Positions 49,669 through 61,299 of a DNA stretch of 64,000 nt are shown one piece after another. The stretch covers positions 62,001 through 126,000 of the forward strand of contig JAHIZO010000010.1 of the NCBI GenBank assembly GCA_018814405.1, given 5' to 3'. A program made the translations under genes and the position numbers. The notes beneath the pieces were generated by a model that worked only from the letters and a program-made list of their open reading frames with translations, was not told the DNA's origin and made no database searches. The number at the start of each line of letters is the position of its first letter. Positions within the stretch are counted from its first letter, which is position 1. This DNA comes from Gammaproteobacteria bacterium (GTDB lineage Bacteria; Pseudomonadota; Gammaproteobacteria; Burkholderiales; Gallionellaceae).

Positions 49669-49674
49669 ATTATA
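49669..49674 (-). promoter_or_regulatory. -10 box (TATAAT) for the gcv operon
   Basis: The - strand TATAAT followed by CCGCCCGCCG, about 19 nt before the first aptamer core, so transcription would start just upstream of the riboswitch. Confidence 0.6.
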
Positions 49675-49684
49675 CCGGAAGTCT

Positions 49685-50638
49685 TTACAGAGGGTAGAAC
49701 AGCAGCAGTCGATAGCCACTCGGGCGAAGGTCGGTAGTATCCAGCCTTAAAGCGATCTCTCGCTCACGGCTGTGTCCGATGCCGAGTTCCAGTTCATCCT
49801 CGTTCTTAAGATAGGCCGCAGGATGGAAGGTGCGGCGGGCGATGACGTCGTCACGCGAGTCGGTGAGGGTGAGTTCAAGGCTGGGCCAGGCTTGGGCATA
49901 TCTGGCGCGGTTGTGCAGCAATGCGTGCAGGGTGATCACGTTCACCAACTTGGCATCCGCTTCCAATTCGGAAGACTCGATAGACAGCAGCTCTACATCG
50001 CGCGGCAATTCGACGGTGCAGTCGAGTTGTCCACAAAGCTCGACCAGCAAAGGCTTGAGCCCTGGCAGTTTCACTGCCAGTGCATCGCGGAAGTGATAGG
50101 TCGCTTGGGCGGTCAGCAGCAGGAACAGTGTCACGCCCCAAAAGGTAGCAAGGTGGTGCTTGGGCTTGGGAGCTACGGGTTTGTCTTCATCAGTTGGATC
50201 GTCCACGAACTGTACTTGTTGTGCCAGCGTGGTGGGTTCGTCTTCCAGCTCCGTCAAATTGGGGATGGGGCTGAGGTCGGGCTGGTCATGCGCTTCATCT
50301 TCAGCTGATGTCTCGTTAGAGCTGGCGGGAGTATCTGAGCCACCGGTTTCACCGGGCGTTGTCTCGTCCTGTGCCGCCTCGGAGATGTCTTCCTGCGTAG
50401 CCAAGGTATTGATAGTGCGTTCACCAGTGTCGTCACTGGGACCTTCGTCAGCGTGAGAAGGCTCTTCATCAATCAGCAGGCTCAGCTGCGGGCTGGGCTC
50501 GTCATCCTGTAGATGTTCGCGCGCATTGAACACGTTCTGGCAACGGCCGCAGCGCACCAAGCCATCATGCGCGTCGAGTTGTTCTTCGCTTACCTTGAAG
50601 CGGGTGGCGCATTGCGGGCAGAGCGTGGTGTCGTTCAT
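49685..50638 (-). CDS. Zinc-ribbon and DUF3426 domain membrane protein
   Basis: 317 residues; ATG at 50638 overlaps the prmA stop (ATGA). The N-terminus MNDTTLCPQCATRFKVSEEQL and RCGRCQNVFNARE form a four-Cys MJ0042-type zinc ribbon. A long acidic, low-complexity segment (about 45-160) leads to a single helix near 185-205 and a DUF3426 domain at the C-terminus. This gene commonly follows prmA in betaproteobacteria. Function unknown. Confidence 0.85.
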   Translation of the reverse strand: MNDTTLCPQCATRFKVSEEQLDAHDGLVRCGRCQNVFNAREHLQDDEPSPQLSLLIDEEPSHADEGPSDDTGERTINTLATQEDISEAAQDETTPGETGGSDTPASSNETSAEDEAHDQPDLSPIPNLTELEDEPTTLAQQVQFVDDPTDEDKPVAPKPKHHLATFWGVTLFLLLTAQATYHFRDALAVKLPGLKPLLVELCGQLDCTVELPRDVELLSIESSELEADAKLVNVITLHALLHNRARYAQAWPSLELTLTDSRDDVIARRTFHPAAYLKNEDELELGIGHSREREIALRLDTTDLRPSGYRLLLFYPL

Positions 50639-51525
50639 CGCTTCACTCCGGACAGGCAACACCAGCCGTCTTCGATCACCGCCGGTGCGAAGTCGAACCA
50701 TTGCGCATAGATGCGCATCACTTCATCCGCCTGCTCGGCGAGGATGCCAGACAATACGATGCGTCCGCTAGGCTTGGCCGCGTTCGACAACAGTGGCGCC
50801 AGCGCGCGCAAAGGATTGGTGAGGATGTTGGCGACCACCACATCATATTGTGTGAGCTGGACGCCATCCGGGATGAAGAAATCAGCTTGAACATGGTTGG
50901 CTTCGGCATTGTCGCGGCTGGCGATCACCGCTTGCGGATCGATATCCACGCCCACGGTGCTGCTTGCGCCCAGTTTCATTGCGGCGATAGCGAGGATGCC
51001 GGAACCACAACCGTAATCCAGCACCGTTTCACCGCCTTGAATGTGGCTGTCCAGCCAGCGAAGACACAAGCGCGTAGTGGGATGGCTGCCGGTGCCGAAA
51101 GCAAGCCCCGGGTCTAATGCGATATTGATAGCGGAAGGGTCGCTGGCTTCGTGCCAGGTTGGCACGATCCATAGTCGGTCGCTGATTCGGATAGGGTCGA
51201 ACTGTGACTGGGTGAGACGCACCCAGTCGTTCTCTTCCAGTGTCTCTATACTGTGCTCGGCTGGTGCGGTGATGCCCAGTTCATCGTAGCAGGTATGCAG
51301 GATGGATTCGACATCGGCATCTGCTTCGAACAGGGCATTGATCAGGTTGTGCTGCCACACGCTGGAGGTCGGCTCGCCGGGTTCGCCGAAGATGGCCTGT
51401 TCATCCGGCGTGTCGGCATCGGCATCGAGCATGTCTACCGACAACGCGCCATGCGCCAGCAGCGACTCGCTCAATGCCTCGGCATGACTGGCTTCCGCCC
51501 GGACTGACAGCGTTAGCCAAGACAT
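50635..51525 (-). CDS. prmA: Ribosomal protein L11 methyltransferase
   Basis: 296-residue SAM-dependent enzyme that trimethylates L11. The SAM-binding motif VLDYGCGSGILAIAAMKLGA and VVANILTNPLRALAP (NPPY-like position NILTNP) are typical, as is ALDPGLAFGTGSHPTTRLCL. It starts 3 nt after the accC stop within the aroQ-accB-accC-prmA block. Confidence 0.96.
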   Translation of the reverse strand: MSWLTLSVRAEASHAEALSESLLAHGALSVDMLDADADTPDEQAIFGEPGEPTSSVWQHNLINALFEADADVESILHTCYDELGITAPAEHSIETLEENDWVRLTQSQFDPIRISDRLWIVPTWHEASDPSAINIALDPGLAFGTGSHPTTRLCLRWLDSHIQGGETVLDYGCGSGILAIAAMKLGASSTVGVDIDPQAVIASRDNAEANHVQADFFIPDGVQLTQYDVVVANILTNPLRALAPLLSNAAKPSGRIVLSGILAEQADEVMRIYAQWFDFAPAVIEDGWCCLSGVKR

Positions 51526-51528
51526 GCC

Positions 51529-52884
51529 TTATTTACCTTTGGTTCGTTCCGCCAGCTTGTGTTCCAGATAATGGATGCTGGTACCGCCACGCACAAAAGC
51601 TGCGTCGTTCATCAGCTCCTGATGTAGCGGGATGTTGGTCTGGATACCTTCCACTACCATCTCGGACAGGGCAGTGCGCATACGTGCGATGGCCTGATCA
51701 CGGGTGTCGCCATAGGAGATCACTTTGCCGATCATCGAATCGTAATGTGGCGGGATGAAGTAGTTGTTGTACACATGCGAATCGACGCGGATGCCGGGGC
51801 CGCCCGGCACATGCCAGTTGGTGATGCGACCCGGCGACGGTACGAAGGTGTAAGGATGTTCGGCATTGATGCGGCATTCCACAGAGTGGCCGCGGAACTG
51901 GATGTCCTTCTGGCGGAACGGTAGCTTCTCGCCGGCCGCGACACGGATCTGCTGCTGCACGATGTCGACGCCGGTGATCATTTCTGTAACCGGGTGTTCG
52001 ACCTGCACGCGGGTGTTCATCTCAATGAAGAAAAATTCGCCGTTCTCGTAAAGGAACTCGAAGGTGCCTGCGCCACGGTAGTTGATCTTGCGGCAGGCTT
52101 CGGCGCAACGTTCGCCGATCTTGGCGATCAGCTTGCGGTCGATGCCCGGTGCAGGCGCTTCCTCGATCACCTTCTGGTGGCGGCGCTGCATGGAACAGTC
52201 GCGTTCTCCCAGATACACGGCATTGCCATGCTGGTCGGCCAGGATCTGGATCTCGACGTGGCGCGGGTTCTCCAGGAACTTCTCCATGTACACCATGGGA
52301 TTGTTAAAGGCCGCAGCGGCTTCGGTCTTGGTCATGGTCACGGCATTCAGCAGCGCCGCTTCGGTGTGTACCACGCGCATGCCGCGTCCGCCGCCGCCAC
52401 CGGCTGCCTTGATGATCACCGGATAACCGATGAACTTGGCGATCTTGATGATCTCTGCAGGGTCGTCAGGCAGTGCGCCGTCCACGCCGGGCACGCAGGG
52501 TACGCCTGCTTTCTTCATCGCGTTCTTGGCGCTGACCTTGTCGCCCATCAGGCGGATGGTCTCGGCGCGGGGGCCGATGAAGACGAAACCGGATTTCTCA
52601 CAGCGTTCGGAAAAGTCGGCGTTCTCGGACAGGAAACCGTAGCCGGGGTGGATAGCCTGCGCGTCGGTGACTTCCGCCGCGCTGATGATGGCGGGGACAC
52701 TCAGGTAACTCAGGCTGGAAGACGCAGGACCGATACATACCGACTCGTCGGCCAGCTTCACATATTTGGCTTCTGCGTCGGCCTCGGAGTGTACGGCGAC
52801 GGTCTTGATGCCCATTTCGCGGCAGGCGCGCTGGACACGCAATGCGATCTCGCCGCGATTGGCGATAAGGATCTTTTCAAACAT
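51529..52884 (-). CDS. accC: Acetyl-CoA carboxylase, biotin carboxylase subunit
   Basis: 451 residues. Uses ATP and bicarbonate to carboxylate biotin on AccB, the first step of fatty-acid synthesis. Motifs: [21 protein letters not shown], the ATP lid [33 protein letters not shown] and [18 protein letters not shown]. The ATG at 52884 follows GGAG and gives the usual length; the frame is open to 52935. Confidence 0.97.
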   Translation of the reverse strand: MFEKILIANRGEIALRVQRACREMGIKTVAVHSEADAEAKYVKLADESVCIGPASSSLSYLSVPAIISAAEVTDAQAIHPGYGFLSENADFSERCEKSGFVFIGPRAETIRLMGDKVSAKNAMKKAGVPCVPGVDGALPDDPAEIIKIAKFIGYPVIIKAAGGGGGRGMRVVHTEAALLNAVTMTKTEAAAAFNNPMVYMEKFLENPRHVEIQILADQHGNAVYLGERDCSMQRRHQKVIEEAPAPGIDRKLIAKIGERCAEACRKINYRGAGTFEFLYENGEFFFIEMNTRVQVEHPVTEMITGVDIVQQQIRVAAGEKLPFRQKDIQFRGHSVECRINAEHPYTFVPSPGRITNWHVPGGPGIRVDSHVYNNYFIPPHYDSMIGKVISYGDTRDQAIARMRTALSEMVVEGIQTNIPLHQELMNDAAFVRGGTSIHYLEHKLAERTKGK

Positions 52885-52941
52885 AACGGGCTTCTCCGGC
52901 GCAGTCGTTCGGGGTTTACGTTCGAACACGGCCATGATGTG

Positions 52942-53394
52942 TTAACCGACGATGAACAAAGGTTGGCCGAATTCGACCGGCTGACCGTTTTCGACCAGCA
53001 CGGCTTTGATGACGCCGCCCTTGTCGGTTTCGATCTCGTTCAGCAGCTTCATCGCTTCGATGATGCATAGGGTGTCGCCGGCATTCACACTGGAGCCGAT
53101 GTCGACGAAAGACTTCGCGCCCGGGGACGGTGCGCGGTAGAAAGTGCCGACCATCGGCGACTTGACCACGTGGCCTTCCGGTTGGGCGGGCTCGGCGGGG
53201 GCAGCAGCTACAGCGGGTGCAGCGGCAGGTGCGGGGGCATGCTGAGGCGCGGCGGCATATACATGCTGCATCGGTGCGGCGATGGAGCTGGCGCGCGAGA
53301 TGCGCACGTGCTCTTCGCCTTCAGTTAGTTCCAGCTCGGCGATGCCCGAGTTCTCTACCAGTTCGATCAGTGTCTTCAGTTTGCGCAGATCCAT
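52942..53394 (-). CDS. accB: Acetyl-CoA carboxylase, biotin carboxyl carrier protein
   Basis: 150 residues. The biotinylated lysine is in [13 protein letters not shown]. An N-terminal helical part ([18 protein letters not shown]) is linked by an Ala/Pro-rich hinge (about 50-75) to the biotinyl domain [20 protein letters not shown]. It follows aroQ by 3 nt. Confidence 0.97.
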   Translation of the reverse strand: MDLRKLKTLIELVENSGIAELELTEGEEHVRISRASSIAAPMQHVYAAAPQHAPAPAAAPAVAAAPAEPAQPEGHVVKSPMVGTFYRAPSPGAKSFVDIGSSVNAGDTLCIIEAMKLLNEIETDKGGVIKAVLVENGQPVEFGQPLFIVG

Positions 53395-53397
53395 TTT

Positions 53398-53841
53398 TTA
53401 GCTCCTTACAGAATGTTGTAGTGCGAATTGCAAAGCGAGTTCGTAACCGGTTGCCCCTAGACCGCTGATCACGCCGACGGCGATGTCAGAGAAATACGAT
53501 TCCTTGCGGAACGCCTCACGGGCGAACACATTGGAAAGGTGAACCTCGACGAAAGGGATGTCGACTGCCGCCAGCGCATCGCGCAGGGCGACGCTAGTGT
53601 GGGTGAATGCGGCCGGGTTGATGATGATGAAGTCTGTGCCGTCAGCTCGCGCCTGTTGTACGCGGTCAACCAGCATACCTTCGGTATTGCTCTGGAAGTG
53701 ATCCAGCTTGACACCGCTCTTTTCAGCTTGTGCCGTCAACTTGACGTTAATATCACTCAACGTGACGCGACCATAAACTTCCGGCTCGCGTGTGCCGAGC
53801 AGGTTCAAGTTTGGGCCGTGAAGGACGAGGACGTGTTTCAT
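53398..53841 (-). CDS. aroQ: 3-Dehydroquinate dehydratase, type II
   Basis: 147 residues. Third step of the shikimate pathway. Signatures: [55 protein letters not shown] (with catalytic His) and [16 protein letters not shown]. Family length fixes the ATG at 53841 although the frame runs open to 53952. Confidence 0.97.
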   Translation of the reverse strand: MKHVLVLHGPNLNLLGTREPEVYGRVTLSDINVKLTAQAEKSGVKLDHFQSNTEGMLVDRVQQARADGTDFIIINPAAFTHTSVALRDALAAVDIPFVEVHLSNVFAREAFRKESYFSDIAVGVISGLGATGYELALQFALQHSVRS

Positions 53842-53908
53842 GGCGCGCAGTTTGCCGCAAAATAGGGAACTTTGTCCATCAGTTCGGTGAAGTTGAGCGT
53901 AATCAGGA

Positions 53909-55693
53909 TCATAGGCCCGCGCTAGAGAGTGAGTTGCCGAATTGTTGTGCATCCTGATAACCGATCACCCGCTGATCGGCTTGCTCGCGTCCCTGTTTAT
54001 CGAAGAACAGGATGGCCGGCGGGCCGAACAACTGGAAGTGCTGCAGCAGGGCTTTATCCTCCGCATCGTTGGCAGTTACGTCGGCTTGTAACAGTAAGGC
54101 TTTACTCATGCGCGACTGGATGGCTGGGTCGCTAAAGGTGAAACGCTCCATCTCTTTGCACGAGATGCACCAATCGGCATAGAAGTCCAACATCACCACC
54201 TTGCCTTCTGCCTGTGCCACACGCGCTTGCAGCGCGGCTAAACCTTTCACGCGTTCGAAGTGGCTGGAGTTATCGGTCGCCACCACTGTGCTTGCACCTG
54301 TTTGCAGCGTACCCAGCGGACGTAGTACATCGCGCGCACCCGACAGCGCCCCGATCAGATAAGCCACGCCCAGCAGTAAGGCGAGGATGCCGAGCGCCTT
54401 GCCCAGCTTCTTGAGGCCACGCGCATTGACCGGCAGCGGATCCAGTGCGTGCAGATGGATGGCGCAGAAGATCAGCAGTGCCGCCCAGGCCAGCATCTGC
54501 GCGGCGACAGGGATGACCGGCGCGACGATCCAGATCGCCAGTGCCAGCATCAGTACGCCGAAGAAGCGCTTCACGGATTCCATCCACGGTCCGGCCTTGG
54601 GCAGCAGGGTGCCTGCGGAAGTGCCGATGATCAGCAGCGGTACGCCCATGCCCAGTCCCATCACGAATAGGGCGCTACCGCCCAACACGGCATCATGTGT
54701 CTGGCTGATATAGAGCAAGGCGCCCGCCAGCGGAGCGGCGACACAGGGGCCCATGATGATGGCGGACAATGCGCCCATGGCGAACACGCCGGTGAGGTGG
54801 CCGCCATGCAGCCTGTTGCTGGTGCTGGTCAGCCTGCTTTGCAGCGCGGCAGGCAGTTGCAATTCATACAGGCCGAACATGGACAGTGACAGCACGACGA
54901 AAATGGCGGCGAAGCCACCCAGCGCCCAAGGGGTTTGCAATGTATTGGAGATCAGCTCTCCGGAATAACCGGCAGCCACACCCGCTACAGCATAGGTGAT
55001 GGCCATGCCCAGCACATAGGCCAGCGACAGCAGGAAGGCATGGGCGTGGGTGATCTGGTGTCCGCGACCGACGATGATGCCGGACAGGATGGGGATCATC
55101 GGGAACACACAGGGCGTAAGCGACAACAGCAGGCCGAATCCCAGAAAGCTGGCGATGATCAGCCAGAAGTTGCCGTCTTTGAACAAGCGCGCGATCTGTG
55201 AATTCTCATTCTCGGTGATGGGGGCGAGAGGGGTGGATGCGGCGCTGACAGTAGTCAGCAGTTCAACGGTAAGCGTCTTCTCGATGGGTGGGTAGCACAG
55301 ACCCTCATCGCTACAGCCCTGATAGCTGGCGTTGAGCACCAATGGCAACTTGGGGTCGACACCCTCCAGTGCGATCTCGGCCTGGAAGCTGTTATGGAAC
55401 ACTTTCATCACGCCAAAGTTGGGGTCGTCCTTGGTCTCACCTTGCGGCAGAGAGACTTGCGCGATCTTGGCCGCGCCTTCTCCCAAGCTGAAGGTGGTCT
55501 TGTCGCGATACAGGTAATAACCTGGCGTGATGTTGAAACTGGCGATCAAAGTGCGTTGATCGAGCGGGCGCACTTCCAGCTTGAAAGCCTGATCAGGCGG
55601 CAGAAATTTTGGCTTGCTGCCGAACGAGAGCATATCGGCTTGTACCAGTGGTGCGATGCATAACAGAGCTAGCAAAAACAGACGACGTAACAT
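53909..55693 (-). CDS. dsbD: Thiol:disulfide interchange protein DsbD
   Basis: 594 residues. Carries electrons from cytoplasmic thioredoxin across the inner membrane to periplasmic DsbC, CcmG and others. Signal peptide (1-19), N-terminal domain with [14 protein letters not shown], eight helices with [12 protein letters not shown] and [11 protein letters not shown] redox Cys, then a thioredoxin-like end with [13 protein letters not shown]. It starts 3 nt after cutA. Confidence 0.96.
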   Translation of the reverse strand: MLRRLFLLALLCIAPLVQADMLSFGSKPKFLPPDQAFKLEVRPLDQRTLIASFNITPGYYLYRDKTTFSLGEGAAKIAQVSLPQGETKDDPNFGVMKVFHNSFQAEIALEGVDPKLPLVLNASYQGCSDEGLCYPPIEKTLTVELLTTVSAASTPLAPITENENSQIARLFKDGNFWLIIASFLGFGLLLSLTPCVFPMIPILSGIIVGRGHQITHAHAFLLSLAYVLGMAITYAVAGVAAGYSGELISNTLQTPWALGGFAAIFVVLSLSMFGLYELQLPAALQSRLTSTSNRLHGGHLTGVFAMGALSAIIMGPCVAAPLAGALLYISQTHDAVLGGSALFVMGLGMGVPLLIIGTSAGTLLPKAGPWMESVKRFFGVLMLALAIWIVAPVIPVAAQMLAWAALLIFCAIHLHALDPLPVNARGLKKLGKALGILALLLGVAYLIGALSGARDVLRPLGTLQTGASTVVATDNSSHFERVKGLAALQARVAQAEGKVVMLDFYADWCISCKEMERFTFSDPAIQSRMSKALLLQADVTANDAEDKALLQHFQLFGPPAILFFDKQGREQADQRVIGYQDAQQFGNSLSSAGL

Positions 55694-55696
55694 TCT

Positions 55697-56026
55697 TTAT
55701 CCTTGGTTTAGCTTGGTTTCCTGAGTCACCCAATCCAGATAGAGCGGCAAGCCGGCTGTCACCGGCAGCGCGACGATCTCCGGCACATCGTAGGGATGCA
55801 TGCTGCGTAAAGTCTCTTCCAGTTTCGCATAGGTGTCGCGTGTGGTTTTGATCAGCATAGGCACTTCACCCGCACGTTCTATCTTTCCCTGCCAGCGATA
55901 GACCGAAGTGCATGCGGCCAGCACATTGACGCAAGCCGCAACGCGGGCTGTGACCAGTGCTTCGGCGATTCGTTCCGCCGTGGCGCGATCCGGCAATGTG
56001 GTGACCACCAGCAACACTTCGCTCAT
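55697..56026 (-). CDS. cutA: Divalent-cation tolerance protein CutA
   Basis: 109-residue trimeric PII-like protein. AACVNVLAACTSVYRWQGKIE, EVPMLIKTT and HPYDVPEIVALPV are family motifs. The ATG at 56026 overlaps the holA stop (ATGA). Adjacency to dsbD is conserved in many proteobacteria. Its cellular role remains loosely defined. Confidence 0.95.
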   Translation of the reverse strand: MSEVLLVVTTLPDRATAERIAEALVTARVAACVNVLAACTSVYRWQGKIERAGEVPMLIKTTRDTYAKLEETLRSMHPYDVPEIVALPVTAGLPLYLDWVTQETKLNQG

Positions 56027-57036
56027 CGCGCACCCGCCCGTGCGCAACGCACGCCGAGCTGAAGCAACTCATCCCACACATCGCCTTGGCGCAGACCTTT
56101 TACCAGACGGTCGATCAGGGCGGCCTGCTTCAACGCACGCTCGGCGAAAGTCGGGTTGAAACGGCGTGCCGCTCGCTCCACCAGTTTCTGGCGAATACCC
56201 CACACCCGTGCTTCACGTAAAGCACTGGATAGATTGCTACCCTGCTGCACCGCACGAGATACTTTGGCTAGCGCGCGGATATCTTCTGCCACTGCCCACA
56301 AGATCAACACAGTCGCCGTACCTTCGGCGCGCAGACCTTCGAGGATGCGCACATAGCGTTCCGCATCGCCCGCCAGCATCGCTTCGGATAGCTTGAATAC
56401 GTCGTAGCGCGCCACGTCCATCACCGAGTCCTTCACCTGTTCGAAGCTGAGCGGTCCGGCAGGGAACAGCAAAGCCAGTTTCTGTATCTCTTGGAACGCG
56501 GCCAGCAGATTGCCCTCGACTTTTTGCGCAAGAAAGGCCAGCGTGTCGGCATCGGCACTTTGCTCCTGACGCTTCAGTCGACCGGCGATCCAAATAGGGA
56601 GCGCATTGATAGCCACTTCATCCGCACTGATCACGGTGGCGTGCTGGGCCAGTGCGGTGAACCATTTGCTCTTCATGGCCGTGCCGTCCAGCTTGGGTAG
56701 CGATATCAGCGTCAATGTGTCGGCGTTCAGATTCTCGCAATGATCCTGCAAGGCTTGCGCGCCTTCCACGCCGGGTTTGCCGGTGGGGATGCGCAGATCG
56801 ATCACTTTGCGCGCCGAGAACAGCGACATGCTTTGTGCGCTATTGCGTAACGTTGACCATTTGAAACCCTGGTCGGCGATCAGCACCTCGCGTTCATCGT
56901 AGCCGGCGGCGCGCGCGGCGGCGCGAATGGCATCGGCCGCCTCAATGGCGAGTAATAAAGCTTCACCGTGGATCACATACAGCGAACCCAAGCCCTTGGC
57001 CAGATGACGCGGCAGATCCTCACTGGAAATATTCAC
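56023..57036 (-). CDS. holA: DNA polymerase III delta subunit
   Basis: 337-residue clamp-loader subunit that opens the beta clamp. The N-terminus LYVIHGEALLLAIEAADAIR and the KVIDLRIPTGKPG stretch are typical. The gene sits between lptE and cutA in the usual leuS-lptE-holA order. Start MNISSEDLPRHL follows GAGGTTCCCGTG-like bases. Confidence 0.94.
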   Translation of the reverse strand: MNISSEDLPRHLAKGLGSLYVIHGEALLLAIEAADAIRAAARAAGYDEREVLIADQGFKWSTLRNSAQSMSLFSARKVIDLRIPTGKPGVEGAQALQDHCENLNADTLTLISLPKLDGTAMKSKWFTALAQHATVISADEVAINALPIWIAGRLKRQEQSADADTLAFLAQKVEGNLLAAFQEIQKLALLFPAGPLSFEQVKDSVMDVARYDVFKLSEAMLAGDAERYVRILEGLRAEGTATVLILWAVAEDIRALAKVSRAVQQGSNLSSALREARVWGIRQKLVERAARRFNPTFAERALKQAALIDRLVKGLRQGDVWDELLQLGVRCARAGAR

Positions 57037-57049
57037 GGGAACCTCATGT

Positions 57050-57559
57050 TTATTCTTGCGGCTGTGGCTTGGCCCGCATCAAGCGGCGTACTGTCTGTGC
57101 CACAGCATCGGCGCGCATGTCTTTGTACAGTTGCGCCTCTTCTTGCTGTTTAGCCAGAATCACCGCGTCGTCATAAGCCAGCACGCGATTCAGTTGCACA
57201 TCGTCCGGCGGTAACCATTCGACTTGTTGCAGGTCATAGGCGCGCATGGAGACGCGATATCCCAGCTGATATTCACGCACACGACCACTGCCGGACAGCG
57301 AAAGGATCTGCTTGGTGGTGTTCTCGGACACGACCTCCAGGATCAGCTCGGCCTGATCTGGCGTGGCGACAGGTTCCATCTTGTTCTTGCTCAAGGTGCG
57401 GCGCAGTTCAATGACAAAGGGCGTTTCGCCCTGCGTCTTGAGATAGACCGATTTGAAACCGAAGCGCACATCCTGCAGGTCGCTACCGCGCAGATGGAAG
57501 CCACAGGCGGCCAGCGTCAGCAGCGAAAGGGACAACAAGACATTGCGCAGGGATTTCAT
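57050..57559 (-). CDS. lptE: LPS-assembly lipoprotein LptE
   Basis: 169-residue outer-membrane lipoprotein that plugs LptD and helps insert lipopolysaccharide. The lipobox is LTLAACGFHLRG, with the lipidated Cys near residue 19. The ATG at 57559 comes 2 nt after the leuS stop; a TTG at 57565 is a weaker alternative. Confidence 0.94.
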   Translation of the reverse strand: MKSLRNVLLSLSLLTLAACGFHLRGSDLQDVRFGFKSVYLKTQGETPFVIELRRTLSKNKMEPVATPDQAELILEVVSENTTKQILSLSGSGRVREYQLGYRVSMRAYDLQQVEWLPPDDVQLNRVLAYDDAVILAKQQEEAQLYKDMRADAVAQTVRRLMRAKPQPQE

Positions 57560-57561
57560 AT

Positions 57562-60200
<2,639 letters not shown>

Positions 60201-60250
60201 GCGACAACGACGTGCCACCGCCGCACCTCGCTACCGGAACCGAAACAAGG

Positions 60251-60256
60251 TAGAAT
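60251..60256 (+). promoter_or_regulatory. -10-like box (TAGAAT) for prk
   Basis: TAGAAT followed by CCGCTTCC, 46 nt upstream of the prk ATG, divergent to the leuS box. Confidence 0.4.
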
Positions 60257-60302
60257 CCGCTTCCAAAAATTTTATCCATATCGTTTTCAGGAGAGAGAAC
60301 CT

Positions 60303-61202
60303 ATGTCCACCAAGCACCCAGTCATCGCCGTCACCGGTTCTTCCGGCGCCGGTACAACCACCGTTAAGCGCGCATTTGAGAACATTTTCCGCAGAGAAAA
60401 GATCAGCGCCGCTGTGATCGAAGGCGACAGCCTGCACAGCCTGGACCGCATGGCTTTCCGCGCAGCGGCAGCCGAAGCGACCAAGGCCGGCAATCACAGC
60501 TTCAGCCATTTCGGCCCTGAAGCCAACCACTTCGACAAGATCGAAGAGATGTTCAAGCAATACGGCGAGACCGGCATGTGCAAGCGTCGCTACTACGTGC
60601 ACAGCGAACCTGAAGCCGTTGAGCACAACAAGCACTTCGGTCTGACTGATCTGACACCCGGCGTGTTCACACCTTGGGAAGATATCGAATCCGGTTCTGA
60701 CCTGTTGTTCTACGAAGGTCTGCACGGTCTGGCCAAAGATGAAGCCAAGGGCGTTGACGCTGGCAAGTTTGTCGACCTCGGCATCGGCGTGGTGCCGGTG
60801 GTCAACCTCGAGTGGATCCAGAAGATCCATCGCGACAAGGCAGAGCGCGGCTATTCCGCCGAAGCGACTGTGGATACCATCATGCGTCGCATGCCGGACT
60901 ACATCAAATACATCACCCCGCAGTTCACCCACACTGACATCAACTTCCAGCGTGTGGCGACCGTGGATACTTCCAATCCTTTCATCGCGCGCGACATCCC
61001 GACTCCGGACGAAAGCTTCGTGGTCATCCGTTTCCGCAACCCGAAAGGCGTGGACTTCCCTTACTACCTGTCCATGATCCCCAACTCTTTCATGTCCCGT
61101 GCCAACACCATGGTGGTGCCCGGCGGCAAGATGAGCCATGCGATGGAGATCATCCTCTCGCCGATCATGCACGAGATGATCGAGAAGAAGAACAAGAAGT
61201 AA
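60303..61202 (+). CDS. prk: Phosphoribulokinase
   Basis: 299-residue proteobacterial (octameric type I) phosphoribulokinase that makes ribulose-1,5-bisphosphate for RuBisCO. The P-loop is GSSGAGTTTVKRAF (from residue 12); IEGDSLHSLDRMAFR and HFGPEANHFDKIEEMF follow, and LFYEGLHGL holds the Walker-B-like acidic pair. A strong AGGAGAGAG site precedes the ATG. It marks the Calvin cycle; no other cbb gene is in the window. Confidence 0.97.
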   Translation: MSTKHPVIAVTGSSGAGTTTVKRAFENIFRREKISAAVIEGDSLHSLDRMAFRAAAAEATKAGNHSFSHFGPEANHFDKIEEMFKQYGETGMCKRRYYVHSEPEAVEHNKHFGLTDLTPGVFTPWEDIESGSDLLFYEGLHGLAKDEAKGVDAGKFVDLGIGVVPVVNLEWIQKIHRDKAERGYSAEATVDTIMRRMPDYIKYITPQFTHTDINFQRVATVDTSNPFIARDIPTPDESFVVIRFRNPKGVDFPYYLSMIPNSFMSRANTMVVPGGKMSHAMEIILSPIMHEMIEKKNKK

Positions 61203-61231
61203 GCAACACGATTCCAAGCATCACACAGGCG

Positions 61232-61262
61232 GGGAAGCAGAGATGCTTCCCCGTTTTGTTTG
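61232..61262 (+). terminator. Rho-independent terminator after prk
   Basis: GGGGAAGC (61232-61239) pairs with GCTTCCCC (61246-61253) over a 6-nt loop, followed by GTTTTGTTT. An ATG at 61243 lies inside the loop/stem, arguing against that codon as the uvrD start. Confidence 0.85.
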
Positions 61263-61299
61263 GGGGGAAAGGCACGCTTGGCTGTGGGATAATCTAAAG

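Noticed and set aside
60231-61217. 328-residue - strand open frame
   Set aside because: Fully antisense to prk, which has every family motif; no start signal or family match.
61243-61299. Earlier uvrD start at 61243
   Set aside because: It falls inside the prk terminator hairpin, and the extra 19 residues are absent from UvrD proteins.
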